Source: Ignavibacteriaceae bacterium (lineage in GTDB: Bacteria; Bacteroidota; Ignavibacteria; Ignavibacteriales; Ignavibacteriaceae). From it: 32,961 nucleotides of DNA. The stretch is taken from assembly GCA_023229425.1 (NCBI GenBank), contig JALNZG010000017.1:1-32961 (forward strand). The letters are read 5' to 3'. A program made the position numbers and the translations under genes. The notes under the pieces are model-generated. The model was not told the origin of the DNA, did not search any database, and saw only the letters and a list, made by a program, of their open reading frames with translations. Shown piece by piece: positions 25,226 to 32,961 of this stretch (position 1 is the first letter of the stretch; each line of letters starts with the position of its first letter).

Positions 25226-27118
25226 TTATTTAATAATTATAAAAATATTATTTGATTTGTCTGTATCGGGAATATCATCTTTTCCAAGTTCAACTTTTAT
25301 TAGTTCTCCATCAACCGGGTAAGTGAATTCTTTTAATGTTTTTCCATCTTTCCAGATACTTGTGTTTTCATAAAAATCTTTTGTCTTTCCGTCTTTGTAA
25401 ATCAATTTTATTGCAACCGGTATCGGCATCGAACCGATTTTCTCAACCGTTATTTTAGCTCGATTCTTTTTTATTGATACTGATTTTATTGCTAAGTCGG
25501 GATATCCGAATTCAAAAAACCATGGCTTCCAGAACCAACTTAAATCATCTTTAAGAGCGTTGTTAAAAGAAAAATAAAAATCGTACGGAATCGGATGTTT
25601 CCCGTTCCAGCGTTTTACATATTCGTGAAGCCCTTGAAGAAAGGTTTCAGTTCCAAGCGCATCACGTAAAAACTTGTACGCTAAACCGGGACGCGTGTAT
25701 GCCGAAACACGATATGTTCCTCCGCCTCTAATATCTGAAGAAGGAACTACTAATGGAAGTTCATCTTCTTTTCCGGCAATGCGTGAAAAACTTTCCGCCA
25801 AATTTTTTCCGCGGTCAGTTGAAGAAGGTTCAATTATCGGAAGCAAATCTTCAGGGAGAATTGTTGCCCAGCCTTCATCCATAAAAGCATATTTTCTTTC
25901 ATTTGTTCCCATAAAAAATGGAAAATATGTATGACCGATTTCGTGCGCGGTTAAATAAACCGTACCGCTTCTTTGTTTTGATGAACCGTCATTTACCATC
26001 ATTGGGAATTCCATTCCACCTTGTCCATTGAAGACAGTCATACGTGGATAAGGAAAGGGGATTACAGGGAAACTGAAAGAGTAAGATTGAATAACTGCTT
26101 TTGCTATTTTCGCTACTTCGTAAAAATCTTCTGACTTTTGATTATAAGCTGCGGATATCAACGTCTTCCTCATAGTTGAAGAATCAACTATAGCAGTAAC
26201 GGCATCCCACAAATAATGATCTGAATATGAAAATGCAAAATCAGTAACATTTATGGCAGAATAATTCCACTTGTTGGTTTGTGAAGCACGACTAAAATTC
26301 TCCAAGTCTAAATCTTCTTTTCGAATAATATTAACAACCTCTTCTGAAGATTCAGCTTTTTGATAACGTTCAAAAGTTTTTGGTGAAAGAACTGATCCGG
26401 CATTTTGCAGAACTCCAGTTGCCCAAACGCAAAAAGTATTCGGTACTTCTATTGATACTTCATAATTGTTGAAATCATTATAAAATTCTTGACTGCCGGT
26501 GTATTGGTCAGTATCCCAGCCATGCACATCATCATAAACCGAAACTTGCGGATACCAGTAGGCAACCATTGCGGTTGTCGAATCGTAAACACCCATACGG
26601 ATATTTGAAACCGAAGGAAGAGTGACTTCCCAATCGAAACCTAAGTTCATTGTGCTTTTAGGTAGGAGAGGTTTCTCGAGAGTTATTCTCATTACCGTTG
26701 CGTTAATTGAAACACTCTTTGTTGTGTCGGGAGAAAATTCAATCTCATTTAATTTTATTTTATGAATTTTGATCCCATCATGTAAATCTATTTTGCTAAC
26801 GCTAAATTCTCTGGGCGCTCCTAATTGATAAATGTTTTGGTAAAGACGAAAAATTAAAAATTTCAACGTATCGGGACTATTATTAAAATACGTTATTGTT
26901 TCACTTCCTTTTAATAATTTATCTTTTGGAAATACTTGAACGTTGATCATGTAGTTGGCGGAATTTTGCCAGTAATTTTTACCCGGTGTTCCGTCATAAT
27001 TGCGCGTTTGTTTCTCGTAAGCTTTTTTTATATCAAGCGGAACATAAAGTGCCGATTGCGTTTTTATTAACGGGGAAAAGAAAAACACGCAAAAAACAAA
27101 AGTGATAAATGATTTCAT
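25226..27118 (-). CDS. M1-family metallopeptidase, exported
   Basis: 630-aa gluzincin aminopeptidase-like enzyme. The signal peptide is MKSFITFVFCVFFFSPLIKTQS. The zinc site is H392-E-I-G-H396 followed after 18 residues by E415 (HExxH-x18-E). The substrate-binding motif reads G367-G-M-E370, matching GxMEN except that Asn is Phe (GGMEFPMM), as in a known bacterial subgroup. The N-terminal part is the saddle-like M1 beta domain and the last 100 residues a beta sandwich. It is probably exported, possibly to the periplasm. GGAG lies before the ATG. It follows the GAF protein gene by 26 bases and precedes MmcQ by 7. Confidence 0.93.
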   Translation of the reverse strand: MKSFITFVFCVFFFSPLIKTQSALYVPLDIKKAYEKQTRNYDGTPGKNYWQNSANYMINVQVFPKDKLLKGSETITYFNNSPDTLKFLIFRLYQNIYQLGAPREFSVSKIDLHDGIKIHKIKLNEIEFSPDTTKSVSINATVMRITLEKPLLPKSTMNLGFDWEVTLPSVSNIRMGVYDSTTAMVAYWYPQVSVYDDVHGWDTDQYTGSQEFYNDFNNYEVSIEVPNTFCVWATGVLQNAGSVLSPKTFERYQKAESSEEVVNIIRKEDLDLENFSRASQTNKWNYSAINVTDFAFSYSDHYLWDAVTAIVDSSTMRKTLISAAYNQKSEDFYEVAKIAKAVIQSYSFSFPVIPFPYPRMTVFNGQGGMEFPMMVNDGSSKQRSGTVYLTAHEIGHTYFPFFMGTNERKYAFMDEGWATILPEDLLPIIEPSSTDRGKNLAESFSRIAGKEDELPLVVPSSDIRGGGTYRVSAYTRPGLAYKFLRDALGTETFLQGLHEYVKRWNGKHPIPYDFYFSFNNALKDDLSWFWKPWFFEFGYPDLAIKSVSIKKNRAKITVEKIGSMPIPVAIKLIYKDGKTKDFYENTSIWKDGKTLKEFTYPVDGELIKVELGKDDIPDTDKSNNIFIIIK

Positions 27119-27144
27119 TTATTCTCCAATTTCAGTAAGAGTAG

Positions 27145-28347
27145 TTAATGCCGGATGGATTTTTTAATTTCTTTTTCAGCATTTTCTAATGTTGAAAGAT
27201 TATTTTCTTTAAAAAGATTTATTTGATCAATGACGTGCTGAAAGCTTTTTACATTTTTTAACCCGATGATCAAGGAATCATAGGCTTGCGGTTGGAACAA
27301 TTGAGTTTTGAGCTTATTAAGCAGTTCCATACTATTCACGATCTTTGTTTCTTTTACAATCTGGTTTTGAGCAATGTACAGTTCATCATATGAGATTTTT
27401 ATTTTTTCAAGTTGATTTTTTAATTCTTCGCGAAGCAAAGAATTTTCTATGGCAATCCCGGTGCTTACAGCCATAGCACTTAAAAACTGTGCATCATCTA
27501 CACTAAATGAACCTTCTTTTTTATTAAGGATTTGAAAAACCCCGATCACTTCACCGTTGATATTCGCCATTGGAACACAAAGAATATTTCTTGTTTTATA
27601 TCCGGTAACTTTATCAACCTTTCGATTAAACTTCGGATGCGCATACGGATCATCAATAATTTGATATGCGTTATTAAGTGCAACTTCACCGGCAATCCCT
27701 GTTTCGATCGGAATTCTAATTTCTTTTTGATGAATGCCGATCCCCGATTTTGACCACAACTCTTTTGTTTGTTTATCAACGATAAAAAGAGTAGCTCGCT
27801 CGGCATCAAGTGAGTTTGCGGCAACTTCCACAATATGGTGAAGCATTTCATCGAAATCTTTTATGCAGTTAATACTTTTTGAAATTTCAAACAAGACGGA
27901 GAGTCTTTTATTTTGAAAAACGATAGAATCTACCTGCGGAACTTCTTGTTTTGCTATAATCTCTTCGACCGGCTCTTCAATCTTTTTATGTAAAATTGTA
28001 TTTACTTCAGATTGAAGTTTTTCAAAGGTTAAAGGTTTTAGAATGAATCCTGCAATTTTTTTACCGAAAACGATATCTTTTGTATCATAGAAAAAAGAAG
28101 AGACTAAAAGAATTGGAACGCCTGGGGCGGCATCGCTTAACAGATCAACAAATTCGATTTCATTTAAAACGGGATTTTGTATCTCGTTAATGACAAGATT
28201 GTATGTTCTTTCCATCAGCAATGCAAGATTATTTTTATTCTTTTCCTTAACGAGAATTTGAGCTTGAAACTCGGAAGCGAGGGTTTGATACATTCCGGCA
28301 GATTCTCTGCTTTCCGAAAAAATTAGAATTGATAACGTTTCGCTCAT
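27145..28347 (-). CDS. Pseudo-receiver and GAF domain protein with coiled coil
   Basis: 400-aa cytoplasmic signalling protein. Residues 1 to about 120 look like a response-regulator receiver, ending in the conserved FILKPLTFEKLQ. However, the phosphoacceptor aspartate is missing: the strand reads LVIN54-E55-IQNP, so E55 sits where Asp should be. The N-terminal acidic pair is also replaced (IFSESRES). A GAF domain spans about 145-305 (VLFEISKSINCIKDFDEMLHHIV, GIAGEVALNNAYQIIDD, GVFQILNKKEGSF). A coiled coil of about 90 residues ends the protein. No kinase, cyclase or DNA-binding output domain is visible. It is the first gene of the run to the M1 peptidase, MmcQ and rsmI, after a 66-base gap from the DnaQ/UvrC fusion. 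Confidence 0.88.
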   Translation of the reverse strand: MSETLSILIFSESRESAGMYQTLASEFQAQILVKEKNKNNLALLMERTYNLVINEIQNPVLNEIEFVDLLSDAAPGVPILLVSSFFYDTKDIVFGKKIAGFILKPLTFEKLQSEVNTILHKKIEEPVEEIIAKQEVPQVDSIVFQNKRLSVLFEISKSINCIKDFDEMLHHIVEVAANSLDAERATLFIVDKQTKELWSKSGIGIHQKEIRIPIETGIAGEVALNNAYQIIDDPYAHPKFNRKVDKVTGYKTRNILCVPMANINGEVIGVFQILNKKEGSFSVDDAQFLSAMAVSTGIAIENSLLREELKNQLEKIKISYDELYIAQNQIVKETKIVNSMELLNKLKTQLFQPQAYDSLIIGLKNVKSFQHVIDQINLFKENNLSTLENAEKEIKKSIRH

Positions 28348-28413
28348 AGTCTTCCTTTTATTTATAGAAAGTTAGAAACTTCTGTTTGATTTTCAAAGGG
28401 ATTGTATAAATAA

Positions 28414-30132
28414 TTATTCCTCAGGGATAAAATTCTTAATTTCAAAATACGATTCATCCGGCGCTGAAACATTCGCAATTCCGCGCTGCATTTTTTTAAA
28501 CAGTTCTTCTTTTGAACGGTATTCCTTTAAATAAAAAATATGGACCGATTGACGGTGCTGGGTAATCCAGTTTAGAGTAATTTTTATTTTCTCTAAATCT
28601 TCATTGTTGGGAATAAAATCAAGCTGTCTGGTCCCATCAAAATAATCATCTAAAGCGCGTTCAAAATTTATTTCGTTATTCGCAAAGTAGTCTTTAATAA
28701 ACAGTTTTCCTTCAAGCAATAGAAAATAATCTTTTTGCCCTTCAAAACCGGTAATTTCAAATAGAACATTTGCGCTGTTAATCGGTTCGGCAAGTAAAGA
28801 CGATTTATGAATTTGAGAAAGAACGAGTGAAATCAACTCTTTAATCTCGGCAGCTTTTTCAAAACGAAGTTGATCTGAATAGCTTTTCATTTTAGAGACC
28901 AATCGGTTTACCGCAAATTGATTTTTCCCATAAAGAAACTCATACACATTTTTTACTTCATCTAAATACGGTTCGGTAGTATCAACCACACAGGGAGCGG
29001 TGCAGCGTTCAATTTCCGCAAGAAAGCATCTTCGTTTCTTGTTAAATTCCTTCTCATCGCACTCACGCAAAAGAAAAATTTTGTCAATCATATCAAGCAC
29101 TTGCTGGGCAAGTTTACGCGAAATGAACATTCCGAAATAATCGTTTCCGTCAAATGAAAAGTTATTCGTGAGTTCAATTTTTGGCGCTTGATGGGAAAGC
29201 GTAAACCGCAAGAAATATTTATTGTGATACTGTTTCAGCATCACATTCATTTTAGGATTTATTTTTTTTATCAACTCGGCTTCGGCAAGCAGAGCGGTTA
29301 ATTCTGTTTTCGTTGTTATCGTTTTAAACTTGTGCGCCGTGGTAAGAATTTTTTTACTTTTCCGCGGAGAAGTTAGTGAGAGATACGACTTTATTCTATC
29401 GCGCAGCGCTTTAGCTTTACCGATATAAATAATTTCCTCTTTCTTATTAAAAAAGAAATAAACTCCGGGAGATTTCGGAAGTGAGAGAAAAGCATCAGCA
29501 AGATTTTTCTTTAACGGAACTTTTGGTTTTACTTGAGTAGATTGATATTGGTAATTAATAAATTCTTGGACAGTCTGAAATCCTTCCGAAGCTTTTAATC
29601 TTTCAACTAAATTGTACAGGATTTTTGCTGTAACTTCTGCATCGGCATACGCGCGGTGAGCATCTTCATTTTTTAAATGAAGATGGTTTGCAAGATTTCC
29701 CAACGAACGGCTTTTGAGATTTGGGAACATTCTTCTAGCTAAACGAAGTGTGCAAAGTTGAAGCGGTTGGTAATTTTCAACTCCGCATACTTGAAATTCT
29801 TTCCGTAGAAAACTTAAATCGAATTGCAAGTTATGTCCAACCAAAACCGAGTCTTCCAAAAAATCTTGTAATGGTTTCACTAAATCTTCAAAAAATGGTG
29901 CATCGTAAACATCATCATTTGAAATGCCGGTAAACTGCGTAATAAATGGAGGAATGGATCTCCCAGGATTTATAAATGAATTGTAGCGGTCAATGACTTT
30001 GAAGTTTTTTATTTTCACTAACCCAATTTCGATGATGTTATTATTAGCCGGACCTAACCCGGTTGTCTCAACATCAACAACAGAAAATTCTGCTTCTTCA
30101 AAAGGAAGTTGTAATATTTCGGTATTCAGCAT
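28414..30132 (-). CDS. DnaQ-like 3'-5' exonuclease fused to a UvrC/Cho-like GIY-YIG nuclease
   Basis: 572-aa DNA repair-type nuclease with two catalytic parts. Residues 15-175 are a DEDDh exonuclease: D20 and E22 in VVDVETTGLG, D105 in GHNLQFDLSFL, and H159 with D164 in AHRAYADAEVT. Residues 218-300 are a UvrC-type GIY-YIG domain: GVYFFF and Y236-I-G238 in IIYIGKAKALRDRIKSYL, with probable catalytic E284 in LLAEAELIKK. Then follow a UvrC-like cysteine cluster (CFLAEIERCTAPC) and a UVR helix pair (FEKAAEIKELI). The UvrC RNase H-like second nuclease domain is absent. Such fusions are known in several phyla; the role is thought to be Cho-like repair incision. It is divergent from ymdB. Confidence 0.92.
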   Translation of the reverse strand: MLNTEILQLPFEEAEFSVVDVETTGLGPANNNIIEIGLVKIKNFKVIDRYNSFINPGRSIPPFITQFTGISNDDVYDAPFFEDLVKPLQDFLEDSVLVGHNLQFDLSFLRKEFQVCGVENYQPLQLCTLRLARRMFPNLKSRSLGNLANHLHLKNEDAHRAYADAEVTAKILYNLVERLKASEGFQTVQEFINYQYQSTQVKPKVPLKKNLADAFLSLPKSPGVYFFFNKKEEIIYIGKAKALRDRIKSYLSLTSPRKSKKILTTAHKFKTITTKTELTALLAEAELIKKINPKMNVMLKQYHNKYFLRFTLSHQAPKIELTNNFSFDGNDYFGMFISRKLAQQVLDMIDKIFLLRECDEKEFNKKRRCFLAEIERCTAPCVVDTTEPYLDEVKNVYEFLYGKNQFAVNRLVSKMKSYSDQLRFEKAAEIKELISLVLSQIHKSSLLAEPINSANVLFEITGFEGQKDYFLLLEGKLFIKDYFANNEINFERALDDYFDGTRQLDFIPNNEDLEKIKITLNWITQHRQSVHIFYLKEYRSKEELFKKMQRGIANVSAPDESYFEIKNFIPEE

Positions 30133-30211
30133 ACAAAACCGGAGAAATCTTTCTCAATTCTTTTAAGTTACTTTTTAATTAGATATATTTTCTTTACAAA
30201 TTTAGAAGAAT

Positions 30212-31018
30212 ATGGAATTAATTAATATACTTTTTATCGGTGACATTATTGGAAAACCTGGATTAACCTTCGTACAAACATGGCTTCCGGGTATGATCCA
30301 AAAATACAAAGCCGATGTGGTTATTGCTAATGGTGAAAATGTTGCTGATGGAAAGGGGATCACTCCCAAAGAAGGGGAAATACTTTTTAAACTTGGCGTT
30401 CATGCGATTACCGGCGGAAATCATACTTGGGACAAACATCAATCACAAGAATATTTAAAAAATGAACCACGGGTGCTTCGTCCTTTAAATTATCCAAAAG
30501 GAACGCATGGGAACGGTCATGTAATTGTTGATTCAAAAAGAGGAAAAGTAGCCGTTGTTAATTTACAAGGCAGAGCTTATATGGCAACGATTGATTGTCC
30601 GTTTCGTTCGGCTGATTGGATACTTGCGCGGATAAAATCTGAAACAAAAATTATCTTTGTTGATTTTCATGCTGAAGCTACAGCTGAAAAAGTTGCTCTC
30701 GCAACGTACTTGGACGGAAAAATCAGCGCGCTCGTTGGAACGCACACACATGTACAAACAAGCGATGAAAGAATTTTTCCGAACGGTACCGCTTATATTA
30801 CTGATGTCGGAATGACCGGACCGTATGATTCTGTGATCGGAATGAAAAGTCAGGCGGCTATAAACCGGTTTATTTATCAAACACCTCAAAAATATGAGAC
30901 TGCTGAAAATGATGTACATCTCTGCGGTGTTTTCTTAAAGGTTGATGCGTCAACCGGGAAAACAGTTTCAATTGAAAGAATTTTATTCCCGGAATTTCAA
31001 TCCGCCTTGGGCGGATAA
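30212..31018 (+). CDS. ymdB: YmdB-family metallophosphoesterase
   Basis: 268-aa enzyme of the TIGR00282/YmdB family. B. subtilis YmdB is a 2',3'-cyclic-nucleotide phosphodiesterase that affects biofilm and motility switching. Metal-binding motifs are all present: LFIGDIIGKPG with D11, VIANGENVADGKGIT, ITGGNHTWDK, DFHAEATAEK and GTHTHVQTSDE. Length is normal. It begins the plus-strand ymdB-folD-deoC operon; folD follows by 13 bases. The 79-base divergent region to the DnaQ/UvrC fusion must hold its promoter. Confidence 0.95.
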   Translation: MELINILFIGDIIGKPGLTFVQTWLPGMIQKYKADVVIANGENVADGKGITPKEGEILFKLGVHAITGGNHTWDKHQSQEYLKNEPRVLRPLNYPKGTHGNGHVIVDSKRGKVAVVNLQGRAYMATIDCPFRSADWILARIKSETKIIFVDFHAEATAEKVALATYLDGKISALVGTHTHVQTSDERIFPNGTAYITDVGMTGPYDSVIGMKSQAAINRFIYQTPQKYETAENDVHLCGVFLKVDASTGKTVSIERILFPEFQSALGG

Positions 31019-31031
31019 TAAGCTAACGAAT

Positions 31032-31910
31032 ATGATTGTAATTGATGGTAAAAAAGTCGCTTCTGAAATTCGAGTTGAATTAAAACAAGAAGTTGATAAA
31101 TTAAAAGCAAAGGGTAAAAGTGTTCCCGGATTAGTTACTATTCTTGTTGGAGAAAATTCTGCTTCAAAAGTTTATGTAAACAGCAAAGCAAAAGCGTGTG
31201 AAGAAATAGGATTTCTTTCCAAAGTTGAAAAACTTCCCGAATCAACAACTGAAGACGAGTTGTTGTGGATTGTGCAAAGTTATAATGATAATAATTCTTT
31301 TCACGGAATTTTAGTACAACTTCCCTTGCCGAAGCAGATCAGCGAATCAAAAATTATTAATGCAATAGCTCCCGAAAAAGATGTTGACGGTTTTCATCCG
31401 GTAAGCGTTGGAAATTTAGTTATTGGGAACGATACGTTTTTCCCGTGCACGCCGGCAGGCATTCAAGAATTGCTAAAGCGGTATAACATCCAAACGAAAG
31501 GGAAGCATGTGGTGGTTGTTGGGCGAAGCAACATTGTCGGTAAACCGATCGCAAATATTATGCTTCAGAAAAAAGAATTTGCAAATGCGATCGTAACCAT
31601 TTGTCATTCCGCCGCTGCTGATTTGAAAAAATATACATTGTCTGCAGATATATTAATTGCGGCAATCGGAGTTCCAAATTTTATCAAAGCCGATATGGTT
31701 AAAGAGGGAACGGTTGTAATTGATGTTGGAATAAATCGCGTTGAAGATTCGACAAAACCAAAAGGATACAGAATTGTTGGTGATGTTGATTTTGAAAATG
31801 TTTCTCCCAAAACTTCTTTCATCACTCCCGTTCCAGGCGGCGTTGGACCAATGACAATTGCGATGTTACTACAAAATACATTCAAAGCATATTTAAAAGC
31901 TGGAAAATAA
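31032..31910 (+). CDS. folD: Bifunctional methylenetetrahydrofolate dehydrogenase/cyclohydrolase
   Basis: 292-aa cytoplasmic enzyme of one-carbon metabolism that interconverts 5,10-methylene- and 10-formyl-tetrahydrofolate, using NADP. Catalytic Y48 and K52 stand in SASKVYVNSKAKACEE, matching E. coli Y52 and K56. GILVQLPLP, PEKDVDGFHP, VVVGRSNIVGKP and the C-terminal TPVPGGVGPMTIAML are all standard. The frame is open further upstream to an ATG at 30942, but that would put 30 extra residues inside ymdB. I chose 31032 because the protein then starts at the family's usual IDGKKVA. deoC begins one base after its stop. Confidence 0.97.
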   Translation: MIVIDGKKVASEIRVELKQEVDKLKAKGKSVPGLVTILVGENSASKVYVNSKAKACEEIGFLSKVEKLPESTTEDELLWIVQSYNDNNSFHGILVQLPLPKQISESKIINAIAPEKDVDGFHPVSVGNLVIGNDTFFPCTPAGIQELLKRYNIQTKGKHVVVVGRSNIVGKPIANIMLQKKEFANAIVTICHSAAADLKKYTLSADILIAAIGVPNFIKADMVKEGTVVIDVGINRVEDSTKPKGYRIVGDVDFENVSPKTSFITPVPGGVGPMTIAMLLQNTFKAYLKAGK

Positions 31911-31911
31911 A

Positions 31912-32778
31912 ATGGACTCATCAAAAATTGAGAGAATTGTTTCGCAGGTATTTTTAGAAAAGTCGTTGCGCGATTTTTATTGTCAAGGCGATACTTGCAA
32001 AGGCTGGGAAACAAACGTAATCACTCAACCCAATGCAGTTAAAAATATTGTTAATGTTGGTGCTGAAAGAATCTCTGCGGGACTTGGCGTTGGAGATCAT
32101 CTCCCCGATCTTTCTCTTGCAAGAATGATTGACCACACAATGTTGAAACCGGATGCTACCACCGATGAAATTACAAAACTTTGTGCAGAGGCTAAACAAT
32201 ATCATTTCGCTTCTGTTTGCGTTAATCCGGGATTTGTTTCTCTTTGTTCCTCATTATTAAAAGGGACCGATGTTAAAGTTTGTACAGTAATCGGCTTCCC
32301 GCTGGGCGCAACAACCACCGAAGTAAAACGGTTGGAAGCTGAACAGGCGATCGCAAATGGAGCAACAGAAATTGATATGGTAATTAATGTTGGTCAATTA
32401 AAAAGTGAAAATTATGATTACGTTTTTAATGATGTAAACAAAGTTGTTCTTGCAGCAAAAGCGCACCGAAATGTTTGTAAAGTAATTTTAGAGACTGCTC
32501 TTTTAACAGATGAAGAAAAAGTAAAAGCCTGTTTGATCTGCAAAAAAGCCGGAGCCGATTTTGTAAAAACTTCAACCGGATTTTCAAAAGGCGGCGCCAC
32601 TGTTGGAGATATCGCACTAATGAGAAAAATTGTCGGCTCTGCAATTGGCGTTAAAGCTTCCGGTGGAATTCGCTCAAAAGAAGATGCGGAAGCAATGATA
32701 GCGAGTGGTGCAGACCGCATTGGCGCAAGTGCGAGTGTAAAAATTGTTATGGGTGAGAAAAGTGAGTCAACTTACTAA
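31912..32778 (+). CDS. deoC: Deoxyribose-phosphate aldolase with N-terminal extension
   Basis: 288-aa TIM-barrel class I aldolase that splits deoxyribose 5-phosphate into glyceraldehyde 3-phosphate and acetaldehyde. D155 (IDMVINVGQ), the Schiff-base lysine K219 (FVKTSTGF) and K248 (GVKASGGI) match the E. coli triad D102, K201-type pair and K167. The core begins about residue 68 (LARMIDHTMLKPDAT). The first 67 residues are extra and carry a motif with C24 and C29 (CQGDTCKGW) and NAVKNIVNVGAERIS. It starts one base after folD. The last codons and the stop lie within a repeat element (32770-32790). The extension could be a metal-binding or targeting segment; this is not known. Confidence 0.95.
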   Translation: MDSSKIERIVSQVFLEKSLRDFYCQGDTCKGWETNVITQPNAVKNIVNVGAERISAGLGVGDHLPDLSLARMIDHTMLKPDATTDEITKLCAEAKQYHFASVCVNPGFVSLCSSLLKGTDVKVCTVIGFPLGATTTEVKRLEAEQAIANGATEIDMVINVGQLKSENYDYVFNDVNKVVLAAKAHRNVCKVILETALLTDEEKVKACLICKKAGADFVKTSTGFSKGGATVGDIALMRKIVGSAIGVKASGGIRSKEDAEAMIASGADRIGASASVKIVMGEKSESTY

Positions 32779-32897
32779 GTCACCTTACGCAAAATTTATT
32801 ATTGAATAGCCACGACCTTCAGAGGCTGTGTGAATATTCAAATAAAACCGTTGAAACGGTTGAGATACTATCATCTTTTTTCATTAACACCTCGATT
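32770..32897 (-). repeat. Repeat element, inverted copy, overlapping the deoC stop
   Basis: Read on the minus strand it matches the window-start element: AAAAACGG-type hairpin with arms AACCGTT / AACGGTT (32846-32861), then TTCACACAGCCTCT and GCGTAAGGTGACTTAGTAAGT. It is diverged and shorter by about 50 bases. The deoC stop codon (32776-32778) falls inside it. Confidence 0.75.
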
Positions 32898-32916
32898 AAT
32901 CGAGGTGTTAATGAAA
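32879..32916. repeat. 38-bp perfect palindrome joining two element copies
   Basis: The left arm TTTCATTAACACCTCGATT (32879-32897) is exactly complementary to 32898-32916, with no loop. It sits where the inverted element ends and the forward copy begins, so the two copies are head to head. Confidence 0.9.
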
Positions 32917-32961
32917 TAGAAGTCAAGATTTGAACCGTTTTAACGGTTTCTGGTTAGTGAT
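32904..32961 (+). repeat. Terminal direct repeat, identical to bases 1-58
   Basis: All 58 bases from GGTGTTAATGAAATAG to the window end equal bases 1-58, including the AACCGTT / AACGGTT hairpin (32933-32948). This is the start of a forward copy of the repeat element. Confidence 0.97.

Noticed and set aside
30942..31031. A longer folD starting at the ATG at 30942
   Set aside because: The extra 30 residues overlap the end of ymdB in another frame and have no family match. The known FolD N-terminus starts at 31032.
1..32961. A circular plasmid or phage, from the identical ends
   Set aside because: The shared 58 bases lie in a repeat element that has a further inverted copy, and the gene content is chromosomal housekeeping with no replication, partition, portal or capsid gene. 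It is kept open only as a less likely option.

Overview
The window is an AT-rich stretch of bacterial chromosome carrying about 27 protein-coding genes plus many short palindromic repeats. My best guess is a member of the Ignavibacteria or a relative in the Bacteroidota/Chlorobiota group. The hints are a module resembling a Type IX secretion sorting domain (17977-19590), a GroEL tail ending in GGMDGMY, a pyruvoyl-dependent arginine decarboxylase, and many intergenic palindromes with a REP-associated (RAYT) transposase. No rRNA or tRNA gene is visible, so the placement is an inference from protein sequence.

Layout. 1-5240 is an accessory block: a one-chain Type IIG restriction-modification enzyme, a TPR-HEPN protein of the LA2681 type 11 bases downstream, a scar that reads like the C-terminus of a second restriction-modification gene, and a run of hairpins. 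5259-7722 holds a DUF985 cupin, a RAYT transposase between two matching palindromes, and a THUMP-domain rRNA methyltransferase whose stop codon lies in one of those palindromes and whose start codon abuts a heptamer array. 7841-12255 is a two-gene operon: a 1322-residue protein with TPRs and three CbbX/SpoVK-type AAA+ domains, then a yeast-FCY1-like cytosine deaminase. 12334-14447 is groESL with a terminator, a CIRCE operator and a promoter. 14494-14752 is a cluster of REP palindromes, followed by an MNT-HEPN toxin-antitoxin pair. tyrS and the arginine decarboxylase gene pdaD follow on the minus strand, both with TTG starts.

17977-19590 encodes an unusual secreted protein with an A-rich codon pattern, an internal T9SS-tail-like module and a C-terminal matrixin-like zinc site. 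After smpB come an MFS sugar transporter and a secreted GH13 alpha-amylase-family enzyme, plausibly a maltodextrin use pair. A minus-strand run follows: a DnaQ/UvrC-like fusion, a pseudo-receiver-GAF protein, an M1 peptidase, MmcQ/YjbR and rsmI. A plus-strand operon ymdB-folD-deoC ends the window.

The first 58 bases are identical to the last 58. They lie in a repeat element that also occurs, diverged and inverted, just after deoC. The contig may therefore have ended at a repeat, or less likely be a circle. The regions that most deserve a second look are the restriction-modification/HEPN operon with its scar, the triple-AAA/cytosine deaminase operon, the secreted protease, and the repeats that supply stop codons.
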